From the NCBI GenBank assembly GCA_963657295.1, contig CAVKMX010000020.1, positions 1 to 23,851 of the forward strand: a stretch of DNA of 23,851 bases, written 5' to 3'. Source of the DNA: CAG-791 sp963657295 (GTDB lineage: Bacteria; Bacillota; Clostridia; Lachnospirales; Lachnospiraceae). The notes under the pieces were generated by a model, which was given only the letters and a program-made list of their open reading frames with translations, did not search any database and was not told the origin of the DNA. The translations under genes were made by a program, and so were the position numbers. This document shows, piece by piece, positions 7,922 through 16,366 of this stretch. Position 1 is the first letter of the stretch. Each line of letters opens with the position of its first letter.

Positions 7922-8746
7922 TTAAGTATCATTTCTGCCGAATCCGCGCTGCCGCGCTGCCTCATACAGCAGAACTCCCGCGCTGATTGCCGCATTCAGT
8001 GATTCAATCCTCCCTGCCATAGGGATCCGCACCCTTTGGTCCGAGAGCTGCAGTGTACCTTCTGTCAGGCCGTTTCCTTCGTTGCCGATCACGACGGCAC
8101 AGGGCTGCGTGTAATCTGCCCGCTGGTATTCCTCACTGCCCTCCAGTGCCGCGGCCAGAATTCGGATTCCCTGCTCCCGGAGCTCCCGCATCGTCTCCTG
8201 GAAATTCTCTGTATACACAAACGGCTGCCGGAACACAGAACTCATCGTGGACCGCACGGTCTTGGGATTGAATATATCCACTGTCCCGCGGCTCATGATG
8301 ATGCCCGTTGCCCCGGCCGCCTCCGCCGTGCGGAACATGGTCCCCAGATTGCCCGGGTCCTGAATGTCCTCAAGAAGGAGCAGCAGGGGCTGCCTTTTCC
8401 CTGCCTCCTCCGCAGGGCTCCCGAGCAGCTCCGAAAGGATATAGGACGGCTGTCTCACGACAGCCAGAATTCCCTGCGGCGTCCGGGTGTCGGAAATCTT
8501 TTCCATGATTTCCTGTGTTACAAGCGTCGTGCAGTTCAGCAGTCCCCTGTCCTGCAGACTCTGCCTGCGGCGTTCCAGAACCTCCTCGGTGACATAAAGC
8601 CTCTGTATGAATTCTGCCGGGGCATCCAGCACCAGCCGTTCTCCCTCTATGAGAAAGGACCGGGACTGTCTGCGCCTGGATGTCTTCTGGCGCAGCAGTA
8701 CCAGTCCTTTGACGGTGCTACCCGATGCGGAAGTAATTCTCTCCAT
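7922..8746 (-). CDS. SpoU/TrmH-family RNA 2'-O-ribose methyltransferase
   Basis: SAM-dependent SPOUT enzyme predicted to methylate a ribose 2'-OH in rRNA or tRNA. The N-terminal 100 residues form the substrate-binding domain found in RlmB/TsnR-like proteins (FLIEGERLV, then VTQEIMEKISDTRTPQGILAVV). The knotted catalytic domain contains motif 1 DIQDPGNLGTMFRTAEAAG (127-145; N133, R139), motif 2 VVIGNEGNGL (218-227; E223) and motif 3 IPMAGRIESLNAAISAGVLLYE (S249, N251). The 274-residue model starts at the ATG at 8746, supported by GGAG with about a 5 nt spacer; the open frame up to 8890 overlaps pfkA and has a Cys/Arg-rich, non-family extension. The RNA target cannot be deduced from the sequence. 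Confidence 0.92.
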   Translation of the reverse strand: MERITSASGSTVKGLVLLRQKTSRRRQSRSFLIEGERLVLDAPAEFIQRLYVTEEVLERRRQSLQDRGLLNCTTLVTQEIMEKISDTRTPQGILAVVRQPSYILSELLGSPAEEAGKRQPLLLLLEDIQDPGNLGTMFRTAEAAGATGIIMSRGTVDIFNPKTVRSTMSSVFRQPFVYTENFQETMRELREQGIRILAAALEGSEEYQRADYTQPCAVVIGNEGNGLTEGTLQLSDQRVRIPMAGRIESLNAAISAGVLLYEAARQRGFGRNDT

Positions 8747-8785
8747 TCCGTCTCCGTTGTTCTCTGCAGACTCTGCAGTTCCCCG

Positions 8786-8803
8786 CCGGCCCGAAGGCCG
8801 GCA
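8786..8803 (-). repeat. UUCG-tetraloop hairpin between pfkA and the methyltransferase gene
   Basis: On the minus strand GCCGGCC, TTCG and GGCCGGC form a perfect 7-bp GC stem capped by a C(UUCG)G tetraloop, an unusually stable RNA fold. It lies in the 140-nt gap between the pfkA stop (8887) and the methyltransferase start (8746). No U-run follows, so it is more likely an mRNA 3'-end protector or structural element than an intrinsic terminator. Confidence 0.6.
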
Positions 8804-8886
8804 CACCGATTCTCTGATGCCTGAGGGAAATCCCCCAGCATTTCTCTGCCGGAGCACAGCAGGAAAACGTGCGCTCCGGTGCGGAT

Positions 8887-9864
8887 TCATCTCGACAGAG
8901 CCTGGCTGATCTCGTACTGGTAATCCGGAATGCTCTTGGTCATGGCCAGAGCCTCCTCGATGTCGACATCGAGGAACTCACCGTGCCGGTACGCCACAAT
9001 GCGATCTCTCTTGCCGGCTGCCACAATGTCCGCCGCGTAGGCACCCATAATGGAGGCATAATACCGATCCTTGCAGGTCGGGGAGCCGCCGCGCTGCATG
9101 TAGCCCAGAATGGTGGCGCGGGTTTCAATGCCGGTTGCCGCCTCAATGCGGCGCGCCATTGAGGTGGAATGTCCGATGCCCTCCGCGTTGATGATGATGT
9201 GATGCTTCTTGCCGTGCTTGCGGTTGTTGATGATGTTGTCTACGATCTTCTGCTCATCGTAGTCGTATTTCTCCGGCAGGAGGATGTCCTCCGCGCCGTT
9301 GGCAATGCCGCACCACAGGGCAATGTATCCCGCATTCCGTCCCATGACCTCGATGATGCTGCAGCGCTCATGGGAGGAGGAGGTGTCGCGGACCTTATCG
9401 ATGGCCTGCATGGCCGTATTGATCGACGTGTCAAAGCCGATGGTGTAATCGGTGCACGCAATGTCCAGATCGATCGTTCCCGGAAGTCCTATGGCATTGA
9501 TCCCCTGTCTGGAAAGGGCAAGGGCTCCGCGGTAGGAGCCGTCTCCTCCGATGACCACCAGACCGTCAATGCCATGCTTGCGGCAGATCGCTGCGGCCTC
9601 CTTCTGGCCCTCCTCGGTGCGCATCTCCTCGCATCTGGCCGTTCCCAGAATGGTTCCGCCCCTTTGAATGATGTCGGACACGCTGCGCTTGTCCATATCA
9701 ATGATCTCTTCCTGCAGCAGACCGGAGTATCCCCGCTCAATTCCCTTTACCGTCAGTCCGTTCTGGATTGCTCTGCGAACGCAGGCACGGATGGCTGCGT
9801 TCATGCCCGGCGCGTCACCGCCGCTGGTCAGGATTCCAATTGTTCTCACTTTGTTCTCAGCCAT
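8887..9864 (-). CDS. pfkA: ATP-dependent 6-phosphofructokinase
   Basis: Phosphorylates fructose 6-phosphate to fructose 1,6-bisphosphate, the committed step of glycolysis. The 325 residues match short bacterial PfkA: TSGGDAPGMNAAIR (13-26), the GGDGSY loop (106-111), the catalytic segment PGTIDLD (128-134), IGFDTSINTAM, and MGRNAGY (174-180). Gly at positions 109 and 129 (E. coli G104 and G124) indicates ATP rather than pyrophosphate as donor. The Asn that normally follows the catalytic Asp in TIDND is Leu here (L133). The start at 9864 follows GGAG with a 6 nt spacer; an upstream in-frame ATG at 9885 is not favoured. It has its own promoter (9934-9962), so it can be expressed independently of dnaE. 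Confidence 0.95.
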   Translation of the reverse strand: MAENKVRTIGILTSGGDAPGMNAAIRACVRRAIQNGLTVKGIERGYSGLLQEEIIDMDKRSVSDIIQRGGTILGTARCEEMRTEEGQKEAAAICRKHGIDGLVVIGGDGSYRGALALSRQGINAIGLPGTIDLDIACTDYTIGFDTSINTAMQAIDKVRDTSSSHERCSIIEVMGRNAGYIALWCGIANGAEDILLPEKYDYDEQKIVDNIINNRKHGKKHHIIINAEGIGHSTSMARRIEAATGIETRATILGYMQRGGSPTCKDRYYASIMGAYAADIVAAGKRDRIVAYRHGEFLDVDIEEALAMTKSIPDYQYEISQALSR

Positions 9865-9933
9865 GACGATCTCCATTCTCAGCAATGCCGTCCTATGTTG
9901 TATGCTGCTGTCCCTGTTGATACCATTGCCATT

Positions 9934-9962
9934 ATTGTAGACAGATTTTCAGGCGTTTGCAA
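9934..9962 (-). promoter_or_regulatory. Vegetative promoter for pfkA
   Basis: On the minus strand TTGCAA (9957-9962) and TACAAT (9934-9939) are separated by 17 nt. It lies just after the dnaE stop codon and gives a leader of about 60 nt to the pfkA ATG at 9864. Confidence 0.75.
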
Positions 9963-9976
9963 CGTGATTCCCGCCG

Positions 9977-12900
9977 TCACCGCACCGTCACGTTCTCTGC
10001 ACCGAATAACTCCCTCAGGGCATCCAGCACAGCCTCCGAGGCCCGCACCCCTTCTCCGGCGGCAAGCCGCTTCATGGACCGCGGATTCTGAACATAGATC
10101 ACCACCTGATCCCGTCCTCCGTTCTCATTGATGAGTTCCGTCAGCTCCGCCTCCCGTGCCTGATACGCCTCTTTGTCTGCAAACCGGATCCAGACCTCCT
10201 TCGGCACGGCCTCAAACGGCGTGACGGTTCCGGCCAGCAGCTTGGAATCTTTTGCCTCCTCCTGCGACACTCTCCCCCGCACGAACACTCTGGCATCCTC
10301 ATGCAGCAGATCCGCATAGGCCTCGTGTGTTTTCGGGAAAGCAATTACCTCCACACTTCCGGTCAGATCCTCCAGCGTCACAAAGGACATCACCTGGTTG
10401 TTCCTGGTGTATTTGAGCTTCACATCGGTGATCATCCCGCCGATCACCGCCTCCTGTCTGTCCGCCGCCCTGCTCGCGCCCGTTTCCTCGTCCAGGACAA
10501 AATCCGCCGCAGTCGCTGTGATCCGGCTCTTCCAGAAGCCCTCATCATCCTCCAGAGGATGGCCGCTGACATAAATTCCCAGGACCTCCTTCTCGAAGGA
10601 CAGCTTCATCTGCTTGTCATATTCTCCCACCTCCGGATAATGCACCCGGAAGTCCTCTCTGGCCTCCTCCGGCGCAATGTCGAACAGACTCAGCTGGCCG
10701 GTCATGTTGTTCTTCGCGGCCTCTGCCTGCTCCTCCATCATGCGGATGTAAACCGTCATCATCTGCTTGCGCGTTGCGCCCAGGCAGTCCAGCGCACCGG
10801 CCTTGATCAGGTTCTCCACAACGCGCTTGTTCACCTGAAAGGGCATGGTTCTTGCAAGAAAGTCCTGCAGATCCCGATAACGGCCGTTCTGCTCCCGTTC
10901 CTGTACGACGGCGCGGATGACCGGCTCGCCGATCCCCTTGATCGCCGTCAGCGAGTAGCGGATCGCTCCGCCGGCTACGGAAAAGCCGGCGGTGCCCTCG
11001 TTGATGTCGGGCGGCAGGAGGCGGATATGCATTTCCCGGCAGGCCAGAATATATCCGGCTACCTTGGATGGGAAATCTGTCACGGAGGTCAGAAGCGCCG
11101 CCATGAACTCCGTCGGATAATACAGCTTGAGCCACGCGGTCTGGTACGTGACAACCGCATAACAGGCAGCATGGGACTTGTTGAAGGCATATTTGGCAAA
11201 GTCAATCATGGTGTCATAGATATGATTGGCGGTCGCCTCCGGAATTCCTCTGGCAACGCATCCGGGAACCTGCTCTTTTTCATTGCCCGAGACGAAATTC
11301 CGGCGCTCCTCCTCCATGACATGCGCCTTCTTCTTGCTCATCGCGCGGCGCACCAGATCGGCCCGTCCGAGAGAATACCCTCCCAGCTCCTGCACGATCT
11401 GCATTACCTGCTCCTGATACACGATGCAGCCGTACGTAGGCTCCAGGATCGGCACCAGCTCCTCCGTGTCGTACGAAACGCTGTCCGCATTCTGTTTGCC
11501 CGCGATGTATTTGGGAATAAAGTCCATGGGGCCCGGACGATACAGTGCGATTCCTGCGATCACATCCTCCAGGCTCGCCGGCTGCAGCCGTTTCATGAAG
11601 CTCTGCATTCCCGCAGATTCCAGCTGGAACACTCCGTCGGTTCTGCCGGTGGAGAGATAGGCGAATACCCTCGCGTCATCGTAATCAATCCGGTTGATGT
11701 CAATCACATCTCCGGCGGGATTGCATGTCACCCTTTCCTTTCCGAGAACCGGCTCATACGCAGGATATCCCCCCGCCTCCCGGATGGAGCGGTTGGCCAG
11801 CTCCACGGCATTCTGAATGACCGTCAGGGTACGCAGCCCCAGAAAATCCATTTTGAGCAGTCCCAGCTGCTCCACCCTCGTCATGGTGAACTGTGTGGTG
11901 ACGGAGCCGTCTGCCGCGAGCGAGAGCGGGATCAGCTCTTCCGCAGGCTCCGCACAGATGACGACACCCGCCGCATGGACGGAGGTATGCCGCGGGAGCC
12001 CCTCGAGCTTCCGTGACATGTCCACCAGCCTTCGGACCTTCTCGTCCCCTTCGTAGAGCTTTTTCAGGTCCGGATTCTCCTCCAGCGCCTTATCCAGTGT
12101 GATCCCCAGCTCATTCGGAACCATCTTGGATACCGTGTCGCAGAAGCTGTAGGGCAGATCCATTGCGCGGCCCACATCGCGAATGACGCCGCGGGCCGCC
12201 ATGGTCCCGAAGGTAATGATCTGCACCACCTGCTCCTTGCCGTATTTGCGCGTGACGTAATCAATGACCTCCTGACGGCGTTCGAAGCCAAAATCCACGT
12301 CAATATCCGGCATGGAGACGCGTTCCGGATTCAGAAATCTCTCGAAGAGAAGATGATAGCGGATCGGATCCAGCTGCGTGATCCCCGTGCAGTAGGACAC
12401 GACCGAGCCGGCTGCCGAGCCTCGCCCCGGTCCTACCGCAATGCCGTGCTCTCTGGACCAGCTGATGTAATCCCAGACGATCAGAAAGTAATCCACATAC
12501 CCCATCTTACGGATCACGGAAAGCTCATAATCCAGGCGCTTCCGGACGGTCCCGTCGTCATCCGGGTAATTCCGGGCGAATCCGTCGTCGCAGAGCTTGT
12601 TCAGATAGGTCCAGGAATNNNNNNNNNNNNNNNNNNNNNNNNNNNNNNNNNNNNNNNNNNNNNNNNNNNNNNNNNNNNNNNNNNNNNNNNNNNNNNNNNN
12701 NNNNNNNNNNNNNNNNNNNNNNNNNNNNNNNNNNNNNNNNNNNNNNNNNNNNNNNNNNNNNNNNNNNNNNNNNNNNNNNNNNNNNNNNNNNNNNTTGCAC
12801 CGGTCCGCCACTTTCTGCGTATTCTCCACTGCCTCCCTTGCATACGGGAAAAGCCGGAGCATCTCCTCTTCACTCTTGATGTAGAACTGTCCGCCGGGAT

Positions 12901-13612
12901 ACCGCATCCGGTGCTCATCCGACACCTTTTTGCCGGTCTGAATGCACAGGAGTACATCATGGGCCTCTGCATCCGCCGCATTGGTGTAGTGGCAGTCATT
13001 GGTTGCCAGGAGCGGAATGCCAAGCTTCTGTGAGAGCTCCAGCTCTCCGGCGATGACCGTCTGCTGATCCGGGTAGCCGTGATCCTGCAGCTCCAGGTAG
13101 AAATTGCCCTCACCGAAAATCTCCAGATACTCCCGGGCCGCCTTTTCTGCAGCTGCCTTGTCGCCGCGCACCAGATCCCTCGCCACTTCCCCTGCAAGGC
13201 AGGCGGAGGAGGCGACGATTCCCTCATGGAATTCCCGCAGGAGCTCCTTGTCCACCCGCGGCTTGTAATAATACCCTTCCGTAAACGAGCGGCTGACAAT
13301 TTTGGAAAGGTTGCGGTATCCCTGATTGTTCTCGGCCAGCAGGATCAGATGATAGTAGCGCTCGGAATTGTCCCCGATCTCCCGCTCGCAGCGGGACCCC
13401 GGGGCCACATAGACCTCGCAGCCGATGATGGGTTTGATCCCCTCCTCCTGACACGCGAGATAGAATTCAATGACACCGTACATGTTGCCGTGGTCTGTGA
13501 TGGCCGCAGCATTCATCCCCAGCTCCTTCACCCGCCTGACATAGGCACGGACCTTGTTGGAGCCGTCCAAAAGGGAATATTCCGTATGGGAATGCAAATG
13601 AACAAAGGACAT
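9977..13612 (-). CDS. dnaE: DNA polymerase III alpha subunit, DnaE type (interrupted by assembly gap)
   Basis: Replicative C-family polymerase subunit. The N-terminal PHP domain retains all nine expected metal ligands (H7, H9, D16, D40-H41, E66, H88, C138, D206, H208). After the gap come the palm and fingers, with GPGRGSAAGSVVSYC and the catalytic MPDIDVDFGFERR, then FGTMAARGVIRDVGR, EGLPRHTSVHAAGV, the tandem helix-hairpin-helix region (VVENLIKAGALDCLG) and an OB fold (VIGGMITDVKLKYTRNNQVMSFVTLED). The 176 Ns at 12619-12794 fall after residue 272 and keep frame, so the gene is probably intact in the organism. The SD GAGG has a 6 nt spacer. It follows ispD by 30 nt. This is DnaE, not PolC: there is no inserted exonuclease domain and the PHP domain is at the N-terminus. 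Confidence 0.95.
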   Translation of the reverse strand: MSFVHLHSHTEYSLLDGSNKVRAYVRRVKELGMNAAAITDHGNMYGVIEFYLACQEEGIKPIIGCEVYVAPGSRCEREIGDNSERYYHLILLAENNQGYRNLSKIVSRSFTEGYYYKPRVDKELLREFHEGIVASSACLAGEVARDLVRGDKAAAEKAAREYLEIFGEGNFYLELQDHGYPDQQTVIAGELELSQKLGIPLLATNDCHYTNAADAEAHDVLLCIQTGKKVSDEHRMRYPGGQFYIKSEEEMLRLFPYAREAVENTQKVADRCXXXXXXXXXXXXXXXXXXXXXXXXXXXXXXXXXXXXXXXXXXXXXXXXXXXXXXXXXXXXSWTYLNKLCDDGFARNYPDDDGTVRKRLDYELSVIRKMGYVDYFLIVWDYISWSREHGIAVGPGRGSAAGSVVSYCTGITQLDPIRYHLLFERFLNPERVSMPDIDVDFGFERRQEVIDYVTRKYGKEQVVQIITFGTMAARGVIRDVGRAMDLPYSFCDTVSKMVPNELGITLDKALEENPDLKKLYEGDEKVRRLVDMSRKLEGLPRHTSVHAAGVVICAEPAEELIPLSLAADGSVTTQFTMTRVEQLGLLKMDFLGLRTLTVIQNAVELANRSIREAGGYPAYEPVLGKERVTCNPAGDVIDINRIDYDDARVFAYLSTGRTDGVFQLESAGMQSFMKRLQPASLEDVIAGIALYRPGPMDFIPKYIAGKQNADSVSYDTEELVPILEPTYGCIVYQEQVMQIVQELGGYSLGRADLVRRAMSKKKAHVMEEERRNFVSGNEKEQVPGCVARGIPEATANHIYDTMIDFAKYAFNKSHAACYAVVTYQTAWLKLYYPTEFMAALLTSVTDFPSKVAGYILACREMHIRLLPPDINEGTAGFSVAGGAIRYSLTAIKGIGEPVIRAVVQEREQNGRYRDLQDFLARTMPFQVNKRVVENLIKAGALDCLGATRKQMMTVYIRMMEEQAEAAKNNMTGQLSLFDIAPEEAREDFRVHYPEVGEYDKQMKLSFEKEVLGIYVSGHPLEDDEGFWKSRITATAADFVLDEETGASRAADRQEAVIGGMITDVKLKYTRNNQVMSFVTLEDLTGSVEVIAFPKTHEAYADLLHEDARVFVRGRVSQEEAKDSKLLAGTVTPFEAVPKEVWIRFADKEAYQAREAELTELINENGGRDQVVIYVQNPRSMKRLAAGEGVRASEAVLDALRELFGAENVTVR
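12619..12794. other. Assembly gap (176 Ns) inside dnaE
   Basis: A run of 176 undetermined bases lies between the PHP domain and the start of the polymerase core. The flanks read ...ADRC-AAN before and NAT-SWTYLNKLC after in the coding direction, in the same frame. Family knowledge suggests only about 20 residues are missing, so the N count is probably an overestimate. Confidence 0.98.
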
Positions 13613-13642
13613 CGTGTTCCTCTTTTCGTCCGTCTTCCGAAA

Positions 13643-14383
13643 TCACGGCTCCTTCAGAAACGCCTCCGCAACCGCAATGTCCTCCGGTGTCGTGATCTTG
13701 ATGTTCCGGTAGGAGGCCTCCACCAGCCGAACCCTTGCACCAGCCATTTCCTCCGCCACCATCGCATCGTCCGTGAGGTGAATCCCCCGCTGCTCCAGCA
13801 AGGGAAGCTCCTCCAGCGCGCGATGATAGGCATTGGTGATCAGTTTCTTTTCGAAAACCTGCGGCGTCTGAACGATCCAGACCCTGCTGCGGTCCGGGGT
13901 GGCGGCAACCATTCCTGCCGAATCCGCCATTTTCACCGTGTCCTTGCTGGGCATGCCTGCAACGGCTGCGCCGGTGCTCTCTGCGGCATCCAGAAGCCGC
14001 CGCAGAGACGCGCCGTCGATGAAGGGCCTTGCGCCGTCATGAATGAATACATAGGAGCAGGGCCACGTGATCGCAGCCAGTCCGTTTGCCACGGAGTGGT
14101 ATCTCTCCTCGCCCCCGTAGGCAAAGCCGCGGAATTTCTGCAGCAGAGCCGCATCCTGCAGGCTTCCCAGAATCTTCTCCCGCACATAATCATCATCCCC
14201 CCTGGGAATGACCATCACAATGTCCGTAATGACGTCGCTCTCCGCCAGGGCCCTGTAGGATCTTGCGGAAAGCGGCAGCCCGCAGATGTTGCGGTATTGC
14301 TTCGGTGTTCCGCCGCCGAGGCGTGTTCCCTTCCCGGCCGCCAGGAGTACGGCGGTATTGCGTTCTGCAGATTTCAGATCCAT
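13643..14383 (-). CDS. ispD: 2-C-methyl-D-erythritol 4-phosphate cytidylyltransferase
   Basis: Third step of the MEP isoprenoid pathway: couples MEP with CTP to give CDP-methylerythritol. Recognised by the nucleotidyltransferase signature AVLLAAGKGTRLGGGTPKQY near the N-terminus, then HDGARPFID, VQTPQVFEKKLI, TDDAMVAEE and the C-terminal KITTPEDIAVAEAFL. The model has 246 residues, slightly over the usual 230 or so. The open frame extends to 14509 inside tsaD. The likely start is the ATG at 14383, which has AGGG with a 6 nt spacer; another ATG at 14389 has the AGGG immediately against it. The tsaD stop codon is at 14392-14394, so the two genes are tightly packed and probably translationally coupled. 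No ispF is adjacent. Confidence 0.94.
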   Translation of the reverse strand: MDLKSAERNTAVLLAAGKGTRLGGGTPKQYRNICGLPLSARSYRALAESDVITDIVMVIPRGDDDYVREKILGSLQDAALLQKFRGFAYGGEERYHSVANGLAAITWPCSYVFIHDGARPFIDGASLRRLLDAAESTGAAVAGMPSKDTVKMADSAGMVAATPDRSRVWIVQTPQVFEKKLITNAYHRALEELPLLEQRGIHLTDDAMVAEEMAGARVRLVEASYRNIKITTPEDIAVAEAFLKEP

Positions 14384-14391
14384 ATTCATCC

Positions 14392-15420
14392 CTATGCTCT
14401 CTGCCCCAGCGGAAGATTCGGCACAGCATTCAGATCCAGCCCGCTGCGCACGCCCTTTCGATATTCGTAATATCCCGCGCAGCCGATCATGGCGGCGTTG
14501 TCCGTGCACAGAATCGGCGGCGGGCAGTAAAAGGCAATTCCGTTCTGCTCACAGGCTTCCATCGCCGCCTTTCGAAGTGCGCTGTTGGAGGCAACCCCGC
14601 CTGCCAGAGCAAAGCGCTCCGCATGGTATTCCCGTGCCGCGTCCATGGCGTGACCCACCAGAACCTCCACCACCGAACGCTGGAAAGAGGCCGCAACATC
14701 CGGCACATGGACCGCCCTTCCTGCCATGGCCTCGGTGTTGAGATAATTGAGGACCGCCGACTTCAGCCCGCTGAAGCTGAAATCATACCGGGAATCTCCT
14801 ACCTTGCCGCGCGGGAACCGCAGTGCCTCCGGATTTCCCTCCCGGGCCGCCCGATCAATCTTCGGCCCCCCCGGATACCCAAGGCCGACGGCCCGCGCCA
14901 CCTTATCAAAGGCCTCTCCTGCCGCATCATCCATGGTGCGTCCCAGAATCTCATATTCTCCGTAATCCTTTACCATCACCAGATGCGTGTGGCCGCCGGA
15001 CACCACAAGGCACAGAAACGGCGGCTCCAGCTCCGGAGCGGCAATGAAATTCGCACTGATATGCCCTTCGATGTGGTGCACGCCGATCAGCGGTATGCCG
15101 GTGGCGAAGCTGATGGCCTTGGCCTCCGAAACTCCCACCAGCAGCGCGCCCACCAGCCCCGGTCCGTAGGTAACCGCAATCGCATCCAGATCGGTGAGCT
15201 GCCTGTCCGCCTCCCGAAGTGCCCTTCGAATCACCTGGTTGATCCGTTCAATATGCTTGCGCGATGCGATCTCGGGAACGACTCCCCCGTACAGGGTGTG
15301 GATGTCAATCTGGGAGGAAATGACATTGGAGAGCACGGTTCTGCCGTTCACGACCACGGCAGCCGCCGTCTCATCACAGCTGGATTCAATTCCCAGAATG
15401 GTTATGTCTTTGTCCTGCAT
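14392..15420 (-). CDS. tsaD: tRNA N6-adenosine threonylcarbamoyltransferase
   Basis: Transfers threonylcarbamoyl from TC-AMP to A37 of ANN-decoding tRNAs, working with TsaB and TsaE. The 342-residue protein has the ASKHA-fold opening ILGIESSCDETAAAVV (8-23), YGGVVPEIASRKH, TYGPGLVGALLVG, the iron-binding HHIEGH (H116, H120), LVVSGGHTHLV, FDKVARAVGLGYPGGPKID, LAGGVASNSALR and CTDNAAMIG. Start choice: the ATG at 15420 gives the family length and avoids overlap; an ATG at 15441 would overlap the rnz stop (15428), and the frame is open to 15492. The SD is weak. TsaB and TsaE are encoded upstream in the same run, separated from tsaD by rimI and rnz, so the three named t6A transfer partners are together; tsaC is not in the window. 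Confidence 0.96.
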   Translation of the reverse strand: MQDKDITILGIESSCDETAAAVVVNGRTVLSNVISSQIDIHTLYGGVVPEIASRKHIERINQVIRRALREADRQLTDLDAIAVTYGPGLVGALLVGVSEAKAISFATGIPLIGVHHIEGHISANFIAAPELEPPFLCLVVSGGHTHLVMVKDYGEYEILGRTMDDAAGEAFDKVARAVGLGYPGGPKIDRAAREGNPEALRFPRGKVGDSRYDFSFSGLKSAVLNYLNTEAMAGRAVHVPDVAASFQRSVVEVLVGHAMDAAREYHAERFALAGGVASNSALRKAAMEACEQNGIAFYCPPPILCTDNAAMIGCAGYYEYRKGVRSGLDLNAVPNLPLGQRA

Positions 15421-15427
15421 ATCCTGC

Positions 15428-16366
15428 CTATCCTCTTTCATCCTTCGCTTCGTCTGCAAAGCGCAGCGTAAGGCTCCTTCCGTCTCTGGCACAGACCGTC
15501 CGCGGGAAAATCTTCTGCAGGGCCTCCTGATACTGCTGCGGCTTCATCTCCGACGGACTGTAATGCGTCAGCCACAGCTGTCCCGGATCGGCCGCCGCCG
15601 CAAGCCTTGCCGCTTCTCTCATGGTCATGTGCTTCTTCTCCCTGGCCTTGGAGAGCTTGTCATCCTCACCGTACATTCCCTCACAGATCAGGAGATCCGC
15701 GCCCTTTGCCGCCTCACGGATGCTGTCGCAGGGTCTGGAATCCGTCGCATAGGTGATTTTCAGTCCCTTTCTGGCGGGTCCCATCACCATCTCCGGCACG
15801 TAGGTCCTGCCTCCTGTCTCCACCGTCTGCCCCTTCTGGAGCCGGGACCAGCAGTTCAGCGGGATCTGCAGGCTCTGTGCTGCCTCTGCGTCAAACCGTC
15901 CTGCCCGATCGAGAGAAAAGCTGTAGCCATAGCAGGTCACACGGTGATTGACGCGGAATGCCGTGATGTGAAAATCCTTTTCTCCCGGCAGATCAAAGGT
16001 CTCAATCTCCTCCGAAAGCTCCCTGCAGCGGATTTCAAACGGCAGCTCCGGTGCAATCACCCGAAGACTCTCGACAATATGCGACAGTCCCTTCGGCCCG
16101 ACGATGAGCACCGGCTCGCGCAGATCGCTGTTGCCCATCGAAAGGAGCATTCCCGGGAGTCCTGCGATATGGTCCGCATGGAAATGCGTGATCAGGATCA
16201 CCCGGATCGGATTGGGGCTCCATCCCTTTTTCTTCATGGCGATCTGGGTTCCCTCGCCGCAGTCCAGCAGAATGCTGGTCCCGTTGTACCGCACCAGAAG
16301 AGAGGTCAGCCACCGATACGGCAGCGGCATCATTCCGCCGGTTCCCAGTAAACACACATCAATCAT
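15428..16366 (-). CDS. rnz: Ribonuclease Z (tRNA 3' endonuclease)
   Basis: Metallo-beta-lactamase-fold endonuclease that removes the 3' trailer of tRNA precursors lacking encoded CCA. The 312-residue short form starts MIDVCLLGTGG, with LLDCGEGTQ and the zinc motif HFHADH (61-66), followed by HRVTCYGYSF, a YATDSRPCD segment carrying the bridging Asp and a LWLTHYSP segment near the C-terminus carrying the last histidine. The length fits RNase Z rather than the long eukaryotic form. The start at 16366 follows GGAG with a 9 nt spacer and overlaps the rimI stop by 8 nt; the open frame continues to 16543 but that extension is shadow sequence over rimI. It sits between rimI and tsaD, keeping two tRNA-maturation activities in one transcript. 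Confidence 0.93.
   Translation of the reverse strand: MIDVCLLGTGGMMPLPYRWLTSLLVRYNGTSILLDCGEGTQIAMKKKGWSPNPIRVILITHFHADHIAGLPGMLLSMGNSDLREPVLIVGPKGLSHIVESLRVIAPELPFEIRCRELSEEIETFDLPGEKDFHITAFRVNHRVTCYGYSFSLDRAGRFDAEAAQSLQIPLNCWSRLQKGQTVETGGRTYVPEMVMGPARKGLKITYATDSRPCDSIREAAKGADLLICEGMYGEDDKLSKAREKKHMTMREAARLAAAADPGQLWLTHYSPSEMKPQQYQEALQKIFPRTVCARDGRSLTLRFADEAKDERG

Noticed and set aside
8762..8778. Tandem CTGCAGAG copies before the SpoU methyltransferase gene.
   Set aside because: Only two 8-bp copies with no other context; too little to call a repeat element or binding site.
10301..12016. Long plus-strand open frame opposite dnaE (similar ones at 193-1716, 13079-14470 and 4688-5935).
   Set aside because: Each lies wholly or mostly antisense to a strongly recognised minus-strand gene, its translation resembles no family and is rich in His, Arg and Leu, and it has no clear SD. 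GC-rich coding DNA commonly leaves such open antisense frames.
12558..13299. Extra open frames that run through the N gap.
   Set aside because: They stay open only because undetermined bases cannot encode stops; dnaE explains both flanks in one frame.
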